Origin: Bacteroidales bacterium
GTDB lineage: Bacteria > Bacteroidota > Bacteroidia > Bacteroidales > VadinHA17
DNA: 11,614 nucleotides
NCBI GenBank assembly: GCA_029935275.1
Contig: JAOZKQ010000042.1
Location: forward strand, 1-11,614
Direction: 5' to 3'
Part shown: piece after piece, positions 1 to 7,756 of the stretch
Position numbering within the stretch: position 1 is the stretch's first letter
Layout of the letters: every line of letters starts with the position of its first letter
Notes under the pieces: generated by a model
Told to the model about the DNA's origin: nothing
The model's database searches: none
The model's input: only the letters and a program-made list of their open reading frames with translations
Made by a program: the position numbers and the translations under genes

Positions 1-635
<635 letters not shown>

Positions 636-673
636 GGTCAGAAAATTTTTCTTTCTTTCAATATGTCTTGATA

Positions 674-698
674 TTAAATTTGCTTAATTGCAAATTAA
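674..698 (+). other. Hairpin in the 23S-5S spacer (possible rRNA processing stem)
   Basis: TTAAATTTGC (674-683) pairs with GCAAATTAA (690-698) across a 6-nt loop, with one bulged A. The 67-base spacer between the 23S and 5S rRNA holds no tRNA. An AT-rich stem here could guide RNase processing of the precursor, but that role is inferred from position only. Confidence 0.3.
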
Positions 699-702
699 CA
701 GT

Positions 703-812
703 TTTAGGTGACTATAGCAATGGAGTTACACCTCTTCCCATACCGAACAGAGAAGTTAAGCCCATTAGCGCCGATGGTACTGTGAAAACGGAAGAGTAGG
801 TCGTCGCCAATC
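703..812 (+). rRNA. rrf: 5S ribosomal RNA
   Basis: This is a complete 5S rRNA of about 110 nt directly downstream of the 23S gene. The hallmark loop B/C block CCATACCGAACAGAGAAGTTAAGCC-like region (738-762) is present, followed by GCGCCGATGGTACTG, as in other Bacteroidota 5S genes. The ends pair as helix I (TTAGGTGAC near 704-712 with GTCGCCAA near 803-810), apparently with one bulged A. It is cotranscribed with the 23S gene and followed immediately by an intrinsic terminator. The exact ends are uncertain by a few bases. Confidence 0.96.
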
Positions 813-816
813 TTTT

Positions 817-852
817 AAAATCCCGATCCTTTATAGGTTCGGGATTTTTTTT
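817..852 (+). terminator. Intrinsic terminator of the rRNA operon
   Basis: A perfect 10-bp stem, AAAATCCCGA (817-826) with TCGGGATTTT (839-848), encloses a 12-nt loop. It continues into an uninterrupted T run (845-852), with more T-rich sequence to 863. It lies 5 bases after the 5S gene, the expected place for rRNA operon termination. Confidence 0.92.
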
Positions 853-1121
853 GCCTTTTTTTTACTTATTACTACATCCGTTTTCCTTATTTATAATGTA
901 CAATTTTCTCTATATTTGTCAAAATGAAACCTCATTCTAAGCTTAGTTGAAAAATGGCGATAAATCAAAACTAATTGAATCAATTATTCAAACTACAAGA
1001 TGAATATGTATTCACCTAAAAGCCTGCTGGACTACTTTTGTATGAGGTAATAAATACCAAAAAGTCATTTTTTTAGTTGTTTATATTTAAATGATCTAAG
1101 TTTTGTTATAGAATTATTTCA
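853..1121. other. Non-coding stretch between rRNA operon and porin
   Basis: No gene is supported here. Two sequences match the Bacteroidota -7 box exactly: TATATTTG (911-918) and TACTTTTG (1033-1040). Neither has a TTTG -33 box at 19-21 bp, so each is only a weak promoter candidate for the porin. Six bases after the first box is an 8-codon ORF (ATG 924 to TGA 950) of unknown meaning. ATG 1000 to TAA 1050 encodes 16 residues including SPKSLLDYF. A neighbouring frame continues YEVINTKKSFF up to a stop at about 1073. Together these recall the start of some Bacteroidota transposases and could be a decayed remnant; this is a weak guess from memory. Confidence 0.35.
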
Positions 1122-3122
1122 ATGAGAAAAATCGGGTTACTAATATTGGTTCTTGTGTATATTGCACCCTCCTTTGGTCAGCCTGTGGAAAAAGATTCTA
1201 TTCAACCTGAAATGAAGAACTGGGTGCTTTCTCAGCATTTTTCCCAAAGAGATTCTACCGTTTTAGATACTTTGCTTACCGGCCTTCAGGCATATAATAA
1301 AATGTATAGAGTGAACTCTTACCCGGCTTATCTGGGTAATAATGGAACAGCCGGTATATCAACGAATTATTTTCAACGTATAAATTCTGATTTCTTTTTC
1401 CTTAAATATAACCTACCTTATCTTAACATGCCTGAGGAACAGGTTTATTTTAATACAAAAACTCCATATTCCAGGTTCTCATATTCTACCGGAGGCGGTA
1501 AGAAAAAACAGGAACAAAATTTAGGACTTATTTTTACACAAAATGTTACACCTGATTTCAATGTAGGGATAAACTTAAATTTGGTTTTATCAGATGGACA
1601 GTATCAATATCAAAAAGCATCTGACTTGTCTTTCCTCTTTTTTACCAGTTATACCGGTGAGCATTATTCCATCTTTGGCCATTTAGGAATGAATAATGTT
1701 AAATTAAGTGAAAATGGAGGGATTATGGATGATGACCAACTAGAGGGTTCTTTGACAGAAGATGTGGCAACAAACCTGAATGAATTCAATCTGGCTTCTA
1801 CCCGGCAAAAAAACAGGAATATTCAAATTGTTCAGCATTTATCAATTGCCAGGTTTAAATCTGCAAAAAATGATAGCACTAAAAAAAATGAGGCCAATCT
1901 TAACGATAAAAAAGATTGGGCCCGGTTAATACATGTTTTGCAATATAAGAAAAATCATAAATCATACTCAGATAATGAACCCATGAGTGGATTCTATAGA
2001 AATGTTTTTCAGGATACAATTTCTACTTATGACTCAGTCTATTATAGAACCTTTTATAATTCATTAGCACTTGATTTTAAAAGCAATCCAAAACGGAAAT
2101 TTCGATTTGCAGCGAATTTTGGAATTGAAAATGAGTTAGTGAAGTATAGTTACAACATTCCAAAAGAAATCACAGACGTAAACAAAATTACATATTCAAG
2201 TTATACTTTTCCGCAAGCAGATGTGTCGCTTAACAGAATTGAAACTTTATATAAAGTGAGAACCAATGACAATATTAGCAATACTTCAGTAAGAGGGTTT
2301 CTGGTTAATAACATGGGTGCAGGATTTGGATGGAAAGCAGAAGCCAGGATGTATTTTCAAGGTTATAAAGCGGGTAATTTCCAATTGGAAGGAATGCTGT
2401 TTAAAGATTTTAAGGCAAAAAAGGGAATCTCTACTTTTTCAATTTATGGATCTATCAGAAATGAACGACCAGATTATTGGCTAAACCATTATGCATCTAA
2501 TAATTTTATGTGGGATAATGACTTTAAATTTGAAAATGAAACGAGGGTAGGAGCTGCTTACAAAGATGTTGGGAGGATGTTTAGGGTTTCTGCTAATGTG
2601 TCATTAATAGGAAATTATGTTTATTTTGATACGATTGCTATGCCTGCTCAGGAAGGTGATGTCTTTATGGTTTATGGATTCGACATCAGGAAAGATTTCT
2701 CTTTATGGAAATTTAAAATTAGAAACAAAATAAATATACAATCATCGGGGAATCAGGAGGTTCTTCCGGTCCCATTGCTTAGTTATAGTAATTCAACTTA
2801 TTTTGAACATAATTTTTATTTTGACTGGACTAACGGACACCTTCTTTTTCAGTTGGGCTTCGATTTATTATATAATACCCGTTATTATGCTTACGCTTAT
2901 ATGCCTTCTTCAGGCAGATTCTATAATCAGAAGGAGAAGGAAATAGGGAATTATCCGTTTTTTGATGCTTTTGTGAATTTTAAAGTAAAAAGAACCACCT
3001 TCTTTTTTAAGTTTGAACATGTTAATTCAGGCTTGACAGGATATGATTTCTTTACAGTCCTGCATTATCCTATGAATCAGCGTAAATTTATGCTTGGTTT
3101 CTCCTGGACTTTTTATGATTAG
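1122..3122 (+). CDS. Putative porin (Bacteroidetes-type outer-membrane beta-barrel)
   Basis: This 666-residue protein probably forms an outer-membrane beta-barrel pore. The N-terminus is a clear Sec signal peptide: RK at 2-3, a hydrophobic core at 5-16, and likely cleavage after SFG (19|Q20). The mature part is rich in alternating aromatic and polar residues with many Tyr, Phe and Asn, and ends in a short beta-strand finishing in FSWTFYD, as in barrel proteins. Overall look and length fit the 'putative porin' family of Bacteroidota (Pfam PF14121, recalled, not searched). No substrate can be assigned. ATG 1122 is chosen because it directly starts the signal peptide; no Shine-Dalgarno is seen, as is usual in this phylum. 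The gene is monocistronic, bounded by the rRNA terminator upstream and hairpins downstream. Confidence 0.82.
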   Translation: MRKIGLLILVLVYIAPSFGQPVEKDSIQPEMKNWVLSQHFSQRDSTVLDTLLTGLQAYNKMYRVNSYPAYLGNNGTAGISTNYFQRINSDFFFLKYNLPYLNMPEEQVYFNTKTPYSRFSYSTGGGKKKQEQNLGLIFTQNVTPDFNVGINLNLVLSDGQYQYQKASDLSFLFFTSYTGEHYSIFGHLGMNNVKLSENGGIMDDDQLEGSLTEDVATNLNEFNLASTRQKNRNIQIVQHLSIARFKSAKNDSTKKNEANLNDKKDWARLIHVLQYKKNHKSYSDNEPMSGFYRNVFQDTISTYDSVYYRTFYNSLALDFKSNPKRKFRFAANFGIENELVKYSYNIPKEITDVNKITYSSYTFPQADVSLNRIETLYKVRTNDNISNTSVRGFLVNNMGAGFGWKAEARMYFQGYKAGNFQLEGMLFKDFKAKKGISTFSIYGSIRNERPDYWLNHYASNNFMWDNDFKFENETRVGAAYKDVGRMFRVSANVSLIGNYVYFDTIAMPAQEGDVFMVYGFDIRKDFSLWKFKIRNKINIQSSGNQEVLPVPLLSYSNSTYFEHNFYFDWTNGHLLFQLGFDLLYNTRYYAYAYMPSSGRFYNQKEKEIGNYPFFDAFVNFKVKRTTFFFKFEHVNSGLTGYDFFTVLHYPMNQRKFMLGFSWTFYD

Positions 3123-3202
3123 CATTATTGAAAGCCGGAATTTTTTAAGCATTTCCATATGATATAATTTTTAGAGTGAAATATTTTGATTTTTTATAAA
3201 AC

Positions 3203-3228
3203 AAAAGAGGGGCACAGCCCCTCTTTTC
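3203..3228. terminator. Bidirectional intrinsic terminator between porin and lipoprotein gene
   Basis: A perfect 11-bp stem, AAAAGAGGGGC (3203-3213) with GCCCCTCTTTT (3217-3227), closes a 3-nt ACA loop. The stem carries A's on its 5' side and T's on its 3' side, so it ends in a U tract whichever strand is transcribed. It sits between two convergent genes, 80 bases after the porin stop and 111 bases beyond the lipoprotein stop. Confidence 0.9.
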
Positions 3229-3253
3229 TAAATTAATACTAACTCAAACTTAG

Positions 3254-3280
3254 CTTTGTGTGCTGCACAAAGTTTCTTTT
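3254..3280 (+). terminator. Second hairpin with T-rich tail, possible backup terminator
   Basis: CTTTGTG (3254-3260) pairs with CACAAAG (3266-3272) over a 5-nt loop, followed by TTTCTTTT. The stem is shorter and less GC-rich than the one at 3203, so this would be a weak second stop for porin read-through. Confidence 0.4.
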
Positions 3281-3338
3281 TATAAATCTTTTAAATGCTA
3301 ACTAATGGATAATTTAGTGAAGCATACAAACTACTAAA

Positions 3339-3962
3339 TTAATCGGAGCAAGCCTGGATACAATAAGAATAATCTACTTTCCAGGGGTAGCTCAGGTTTC
3401 CATCAATATTAATAAATGCCCGTGGGTTTGGATTTTGACCGTTTGGATCAGGATTGTTTAATCTTACTTTTGTAGCTACACCAAAACAAGCATCTTCTAT
3501 TTCAGCAATTGGAATCTTGCGAACTACAGAAGTAGAATTGTCATTATAGATTTCTTCTTCAACCGGAGTAATATGCCAGTTTATACTTCCATTTTCAAGA
3601 TAGGTTAAGTCGTTGTAATCACCCGTAAATAAATAAGTTGCATTGATATTCCACCCTTGGTCTGCCAGTTCCTTTTTAAGATCATATTGAATAAAAAGAT
3701 ATTCAACATCATTAAAAACGGTAACGGTTCCATAAGAAAAATCTTCTGTGTACCATAGCTCAAAAACCTGAGAGTCTCCACATACCTCCTGAAGAATATT
3801 AGAACTATCTTGCCTGGTTGTGTCTTGTGGGTTATTTAATTCCACTTCTGAAAGTACTTCAGTGTCATCTGACTCTTTTGAAGCTGGATTGTCTGTTTTT
3901 CTTTCACAAGCTGCAAAAGCAAAAATAATAAGTAATCCGATTGTTAAAAACTTTGTTTTCAT
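3339..3962 (-). CDS. Lipoprotein of unknown function
   Basis: This 207-residue protein has a lipoprotein signal peptide: KTK at 2-4, a hydrophobic core at 6-17, and lipobox FAAC with Cys19 as the acylated residue. An acidic, Asp/Glu/Ser/Thr-rich linker follows (about 20-57), typical of surface-exposed Bacteroidota lipoproteins. The globular part (61-207) has four further cysteines (61, 159, 201, 205), which could form two disulfides. Residues 78-115 (GTVTVFND..YLFIQYDL...W.I..TYLFTG) resemble a beta-rich module seen in many secreted Bacteroidota proteins, where GTVTV and a later LYVG-like strand recur; this is recognition by eye only. No enzymatic motif is visible. It is a lone gene, convergent with the porin and divergent from mltF, ending at a bidirectional terminator. 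No exact -33/-7 promoter was found upstream. Confidence 0.8.
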   Translation of the reverse strand: MKTKFLTIGLLIIFAFAACERKTDNPASKESDDTEVLSEVELNNPQDTTRQDSSNILQEVCGDSQVFELWYTEDFSYGTVTVFNDVEYLFIQYDLKKELADQGWNINATYLFTGDYNDLTYLENGSINWHITPVEEEIYNDNSTSVVRKIPIAEIEDACFGVATKVRLNNPDPNGQNPNPRAFINIDGNLSYPWKVDYSYCIQACSD

Positions 3963-4241
3963 GATTGATATTGTTATAATTAATAATTTTTCATTCTGTT
4001 ATTCGTCTCAATTTTATGGAATTATTGTACCCGATACCCTTAATCTTTGACGAATAGCCTGTTTGGAGTGATGAGCTCACTGTTTACTAGGATGAAAAAC
4101 TTCCTTGATATTGGTGTCTTAGTCCATTATTGGCATGGTTGTTTAAAGATTTTGTTTACAGAATCTTATATTTCGATGTTTATAAATATTCTTAAATATT
4201 GAAACTAAAGCCTTTTTAAATACGTTAAATGTAAAGTATTA
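3963..4241. other. Divergent intergenic region between lipoprotein gene and mltF
   Basis: No gene is supported. An 8-bp inverted repeat, TATTCGTC (4000-4007) and GACGAATA (4049-4056), is separated by 41 bases just upstream of the lipoprotein gene. TATATTTC (4167-4174) matches the Bacteroidota -7 box in 7 of 8 positions but lacks a well-spaced TTTG. Both genes must be transcribed outward from here, but the promoters cannot be fixed by eye. Confidence 0.35.
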
Positions 4242-5732
4242 ATGTTTTTTATTACATTAGCAGTAGAAAACTGCCAAACAGAAAGGTATATTTTGAGTCA
4301 ATTCAAAACAGGTATTCTATTGTTTCTTCTTTTATCCGGTATGGCTATATCCTGTACCGGACCTGGAAGGCCTTCGCGTCGTGCTGATGTAGGGGAGGCC
4401 CGTAATATTGATTTGCCGGAGATTCTTCAAAGGAAGAAACTCATTGTACTTACCAATTTTAATGCAACTGACTATTTTATTTACAGGGGGAACCCCATGG
4501 GCTACCAGTATGACCTGATCCATGAATTCTCAGATGCCCTGGGCATAGACTTTGAAATAATTGCGGAGAACGATCTTGAAAAGAGTTTTAATAACTTAAA
4601 AACCTATAAATGTGATGTACTTGCACTTAATTTAACGGTGACAAAGGAACGGAGCAAACTGGTTCAATTTACTACTGCCCATAGTAAAAGTCGTCAGATA
4701 TTAGTTCAGCAGAAGCCGGAAAACTGGGAATCAATGAAATTATCAGAGATTGAACATTCAGTTATCCGAAACCAACTAGACCTTGCAGGAAAAACTATTT
4801 ATGTTCAGAAAAATTCATCTTATGCGACCCGACTTAAAAGCCTTTCTGATGAAATTGGTGATAGCATCAATGTTATTGAAATTGATGAGGATGTTGAGGA
4901 GCTGATCAGAAAAGTAGCAAAGGGTGAAATTGATTATACTGTTTGTGATGAGAACCTTGCCAAGGTAAATCAGACATTTTATCCTGAAATTGATATCAAT
5001 ACAGCCATAAGTTTTCCACAGTATCTTGCATGGGCTATACGCAAAGAAGGTTCAGAACAATTACTTGATACACTTAATAGTTGGATAACAAGCTTTAAAA
5101 AGACGAGGGAATATACGCTGATCTATAATAGGTATTTTAAAAATAAAAAAACGGGTTTAATGGCTAAACGAAGCATTAAATTTGTTGGGAATGGGATGCT
5201 TTCCCCCTATGATAAATTAATTCGAAAATACAGCGATAGCCTTAACTGGGATTGGCGTTTACTTGCGTCAATGATCTACCAGGAATCCGGGTTTTATCCT
5301 AAGGCGGTTTCATGGGTTGGCGCATTTGGTTTAATGCAGCTAATGCCGGGTACTGCTGAATATTATGGTGTTACCATAAACTCGCCTCCTGAGAAAAATA
5401 TTGATGCCGGTGTTCAATATCTGGGTTGGCTGAATGAAATATTTGAAGATAAAGTGAGATATCGTGAAGAACGGCTTAAATTTGTACTTGCATCTTATAA
5501 TGTAGGCCTGGGCCATGTGCTGGATGCCCGTGCCCTGGCAAAAAAGTATGGAAAGGACCCTGAAATATGGGATGAGAATGTGGAAGAATTTATTTTGAAG
5601 AAATCAGATCCCAAATATTACCTTGATCCGGTTGTTCGTTTTGGCTACTGCAGGGGAGAGGAGACTTATAATTATGTTAAGAATATTCTTGAAAGATATA
5701 ATGATTACGAGAATATTATCGCTTTAAATTAA
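4242..5732 (+). CDS. mltF: MltF-type membrane-bound lytic murein transglycosylase
   Basis: This enzyme cleaves the MurNAc-GlcNAc bond of peptidoglycan with formation of 1,6-anhydroMurNAc. The 496 residues show the two-domain MltF plan. Residues about 57-300 form an amino-acid-binding-like domain (SBP_bac_3: GYQYDLIHEFSDALG at 87-101, DVLALNLTVTKER at 125-137). Residues about 322-490 form a goose-type lysozyme SLT domain with catalytic Glu348 in YQES, then GLMQLMP (363-369) and ASYNVG (417-422). In E. coli MltF the first domain regulates the second in response to muropeptides. Cys38 (AISC) is a plausible lipidation site, so outer-membrane anchoring is likely. With ATG 4242 the signal peptide is oddly long. 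TTG 4293, 6 bases after AGAAAGG, would give a 21-residue one and may be the true start. The 3' end overlaps the Nudix gene by 9 bp. Confidence 0.92.
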   Translation: MFFITLAVENCQTERYILSQFKTGILLFLLLSGMAISCTGPGRPSRRADVGEARNIDLPEILQRKKLIVLTNFNATDYFIYRGNPMGYQYDLIHEFSDALGIDFEIIAENDLEKSFNNLKTYKCDVLALNLTVTKERSKLVQFTTAHSKSRQILVQQKPENWESMKLSEIEHSVIRNQLDLAGKTIYVQKNSSYATRLKSLSDEIGDSINVIEIDEDVEELIRKVAKGEIDYTVCDENLAKVNQTFYPEIDINTAISFPQYLAWAIRKEGSEQLLDTLNSWITSFKKTREYTLIYNRYFKNKKTGLMAKRSIKFVGNGMLSPYDKLIRKYSDSLNWDWRLLASMIYQESGFYPKAVSWVGAFGLMQLMPGTAEYYGVTINSPPEKNIDAGVQYLGWLNEIFEDKVRYREERLKFVLASYNVGLGHVLDARALAKKYGKDPEIWDENVEEFILKKSDPKYYLDPVVRFGYCRGEETYNYVKNILERYNDYENIIALN

Positions 5733-6362
5733 TTCAATTTTCTTACAAATACTTAGAAATTCATTAAGGATCATTGCTGTGGCTCCCCATACCTTTGATT
5801 CTCCAATATGAAAGCAGGGGGCTGTAATGTCAAATCCGTTTTTCTTTATTCGGGTTTTCCCTTTATTGTTCTGGTTTAATAAAGTACTCAGGTTTTCCGT
5901 AATTGTATGTTCCACTTCCTCCTTTTGTATCCTGAAATTTAATTCCGTACCAATATAACCCACATATGGAAATACATTGAAGTTACTTACTCCAATATAT
6001 AAAGGAGTTAAACTACCCAGTTTCTTAACATCTTTAGTGTTGACCCCAAGTTCTTCACATGTTTCACGTAATGCTGTTTTGTAAAGCTGCTTATCATTGG
6101 GTTCAAACTTTCCTCCGGGAAAGCTTATTTGTCCACTGTGGGGCCCAGGATACCTGGTTCGTTTTATAAATACAGTAGATATATTTCCGTTTTCCGGGAA
6201 AAGAAGAATCAATACCGCTGCTTTTATTGGAGGTTCCTGGCCAAGGGATGGGACATACCTGAGATCTCTGTCGGTTGGTGCCATCTGGTACTGAATTTCC
6301 TTCCCGGGTAAGGGCGTTTTTAATTCAGTTTTCAATTTTTGTATAAAATTATCTAATGGCAT
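5724..6362 (-). CDS. NudL-like Nudix hydrolase (putative CoA pyrophosphatase)
   Basis: This cytosolic protein of 212 residues has the Nudix fold. The core reads R..YPGPHSGQISFPGGKFE (68-87), D90, then ALRE (97-100) and EELGV (103-107). The H-SGQ-SFPGGK-E--D pattern before the box is the signature of the CoA-diphosphatase subgroup (E. coli NudL, eukaryotic NUDT7), in which an Asp stands where the classical Gx5E box has Glu. A C-terminal WGATA (192-196) also fits that subgroup. The expected reaction is CoA to 3',5'-ADP plus 4'-phosphopantetheine; the substrate is inferred, not proven. The gene lies 24 bp downstream of the LolC/E-like permease on the same strand and is probably cotranscribed with it. 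Its stop codon lies inside the last codons of mltF. Confidence 0.88.
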   Translation of the reverse strand: MPLDNFIQKLKTELKTPLPGKEIQYQMAPTDRDLRYVPSLGQEPPIKAAVLILLFPENGNISTVFIKRTRYPGPHSGQISFPGGKFEPNDKQLYKTALRETCEELGVNTKDVKKLGSLTPLYIGVSNFNVFPYVGYIGTELNFRIQKEEVEHTITENLSTLLNQNNKGKTRIKKNGFDITAPCFHIGESKVWGATAMILNEFLSICKKIELI

Positions 6363-6386
6363 AAAAAGTCAGGAAATATTCATGTG

Positions 6387-7631
6387 TCAATTAAAACGGA
6401 TTGTTTTTACAGGACTAATTCTTGATATTAAATAAGATGGAACGATTAGAAAAAGGACTGTTAATAAGAGGGTTCCTGCATTCAGAGCCAGTATTGTAAA
6501 CAGATTCAGGTTAATAGGGACTTCGCTAAGGTAGTAAGAAGATTGATCCAATGGAATTAGGCCGGTGTAATATTGCAGGAGACAAAAGCCAATGCCAATT
6601 AAGTTTCCCCAAAAAAGACCTTTTGCAATCAAAAATGCTGAATGATACAAAAATACTTTGCGGATGCTCCAGTTATTTGTGCCCAAAGCTTTTAAAATAC
6701 CAATCATTTTGGTTCTTTCAAGAATGAGGATAAGCAGGCTGGATACCATGTTAAATCCAGCGACCAGGAAAATAAGAATAAGAATGATCCACACATTAAG
6801 ATCTTGCAAATTTAACCAGTCAAAAATCTGTGGGTATTTATCGGTAATGCTTTGTACTCTGAGACGCAAACCTTCATCATTAAGATCAAAACCAACAATT
6901 TCCTGTACTTCCCATGTTAAAAGATCCAGGTTATTAAAATGATTGATGCTTATTTCAAATCCACTAACCTGTTCGGGTGTCCAGTTATTGAGCTTTTGTA
7001 TATGTCCTATATCTGCCAGAATAAATAGCTTATCAAAATCTTCCAGACTGGTTTCATAAATGCCTGAAACAATAAATTTACGAATTCGGGGAGGGTCCTG
7101 GATGAAATACATGACGAACGAATCATTTACTTTGAGTTTTAATATATCACTCAAAAATTTTGAGATAAGGACATTATTGGTTTTTGTAGTATCTAAAACG
7201 GAAAAAGTTTTGCCTTCCACAAGGTTATCCTGAAAGAATTGCCAGTCAAAATCCGATCCAATCCCTTTTAATACCACACCTTGAATTTCATCGCCTGTTT
7301 TAATGATACCTGCCTTGGTGGCAAATGTTTGAATATGCTTAATCCCCGGGAGGGCTTTAAGTTCAGTCATGAAATCCTGATCCTTTTTTACAGGAGTTGT
7401 TTCGAAAGATCTGTTGGAACCCATATTTAATATCTGGATATGTGATCCAAATCCAATAACTTTATCCCTTATCTGGTTCTTAAAGCCTGTAACTACAGAA
7501 GTAGAAATGATCATTGCAGCAATGCCCAGGGCTATACCAATTACGGCAATAGTTACAATTGGCCTTGAGATCCGATTTGTATCTGCCCTATGGGAAATAA
7601 TCCTTTTTGTAATAAATAGCTCAGTGTTCAT
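6387..7631 (-). CDS. LolC/LolE-type ABC transporter permease (FtsX family)
   Basis: This 414-residue inner-membrane protein has the four-helix layout of LolC/E and related MacB-type permeases: TM1 about 23-48, a large periplasmic domain about 50-275, then TM2 279-304, TM3 333-357 and TM4 376-402. The FtsX-domain segment GFNMVSSLLILILERTKMIG (292-311), then ILKALG, is characteristic, and its cytosolic loop is where the LolD ATPase couples. In Gram-negatives such permeases release lipoproteins from the inner membrane for transfer to LolA. No ATPase gene lies in the window, so the partner would be encoded elsewhere, as is common in Bacteroidota. Whether it acts as LolC, LolE or a single LolF-like subunit cannot be told. 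A promoter-like site lies just upstream at 7654-7684; the Nudix gene follows in the same operon. Confidence 0.88.
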   Translation of the reverse strand: MNTELFITKRIISHRADTNRISRPIVTIAVIGIALGIAAMIISTSVVTGFKNQIRDKVIGFGSHIQILNMGSNRSFETTPVKKDQDFMTELKALPGIKHIQTFATKAGIIKTGDEIQGVVLKGIGSDFDWQFFQDNLVEGKTFSVLDTTKTNNVLISKFLSDILKLKVNDSFVMYFIQDPPRIRKFIVSGIYETSLEDFDKLFILADIGHIQKLNNWTPEQVSGFEISINHFNNLDLLTWEVQEIVGFDLNDEGLRLRVQSITDKYPQIFDWLNLQDLNVWIILILIFLVAGFNMVSSLLILILERTKMIGILKALGTNNWSIRKVFLYHSAFLIAKGLFWGNLIGIGFCLLQYYTGLIPLDQSSYYLSEVPINLNLFTILALNAGTLLLTVLFLIVPSYLISRISPVKTIRFN

Positions 7632-7653
7632 GAAATATTACTGCTTTGTGTGG

Positions 7654-7684
7654 CAAATTTAATAAATAATCAAAGGCAACCTAA
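7654..7684 (-). promoter_or_regulatory. Candidate promoter of the permease-Nudix operon
   Basis: On the minus strand TAAATTTG (plus-strand 7654-7661) matches the Bacteroidota -7 box TAnnTTTG exactly. A 3-of-4 match to the -33 box (TTAG for TTTG, plus-strand 7681-7684) sits at the preferred 19-bp spacing. Transcription would start around 7648, giving a leader of under 20 nt before ATG 7631. Confidence 0.5.
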
Positions 7685-7756
7685 AACTGATGTCTTTCTA
7701 TTGTAATAATGTCTATAGGAGAGGATTTTTTTCAGGAATAGTATGATTTTTGAGAA

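Noticed and set aside
636..702. tRNA in the 23S-5S spacer
   Set aside because: The 67-base AT-rich spacer is too short and shows no cloverleaf or T-loop sequence.
3820..4050. 76-residue plus-strand frame opposite the lipoprotein gene
   Set aside because: It is antisense to the lipoprotein signal region, shows no family features and is best explained as a shadow.
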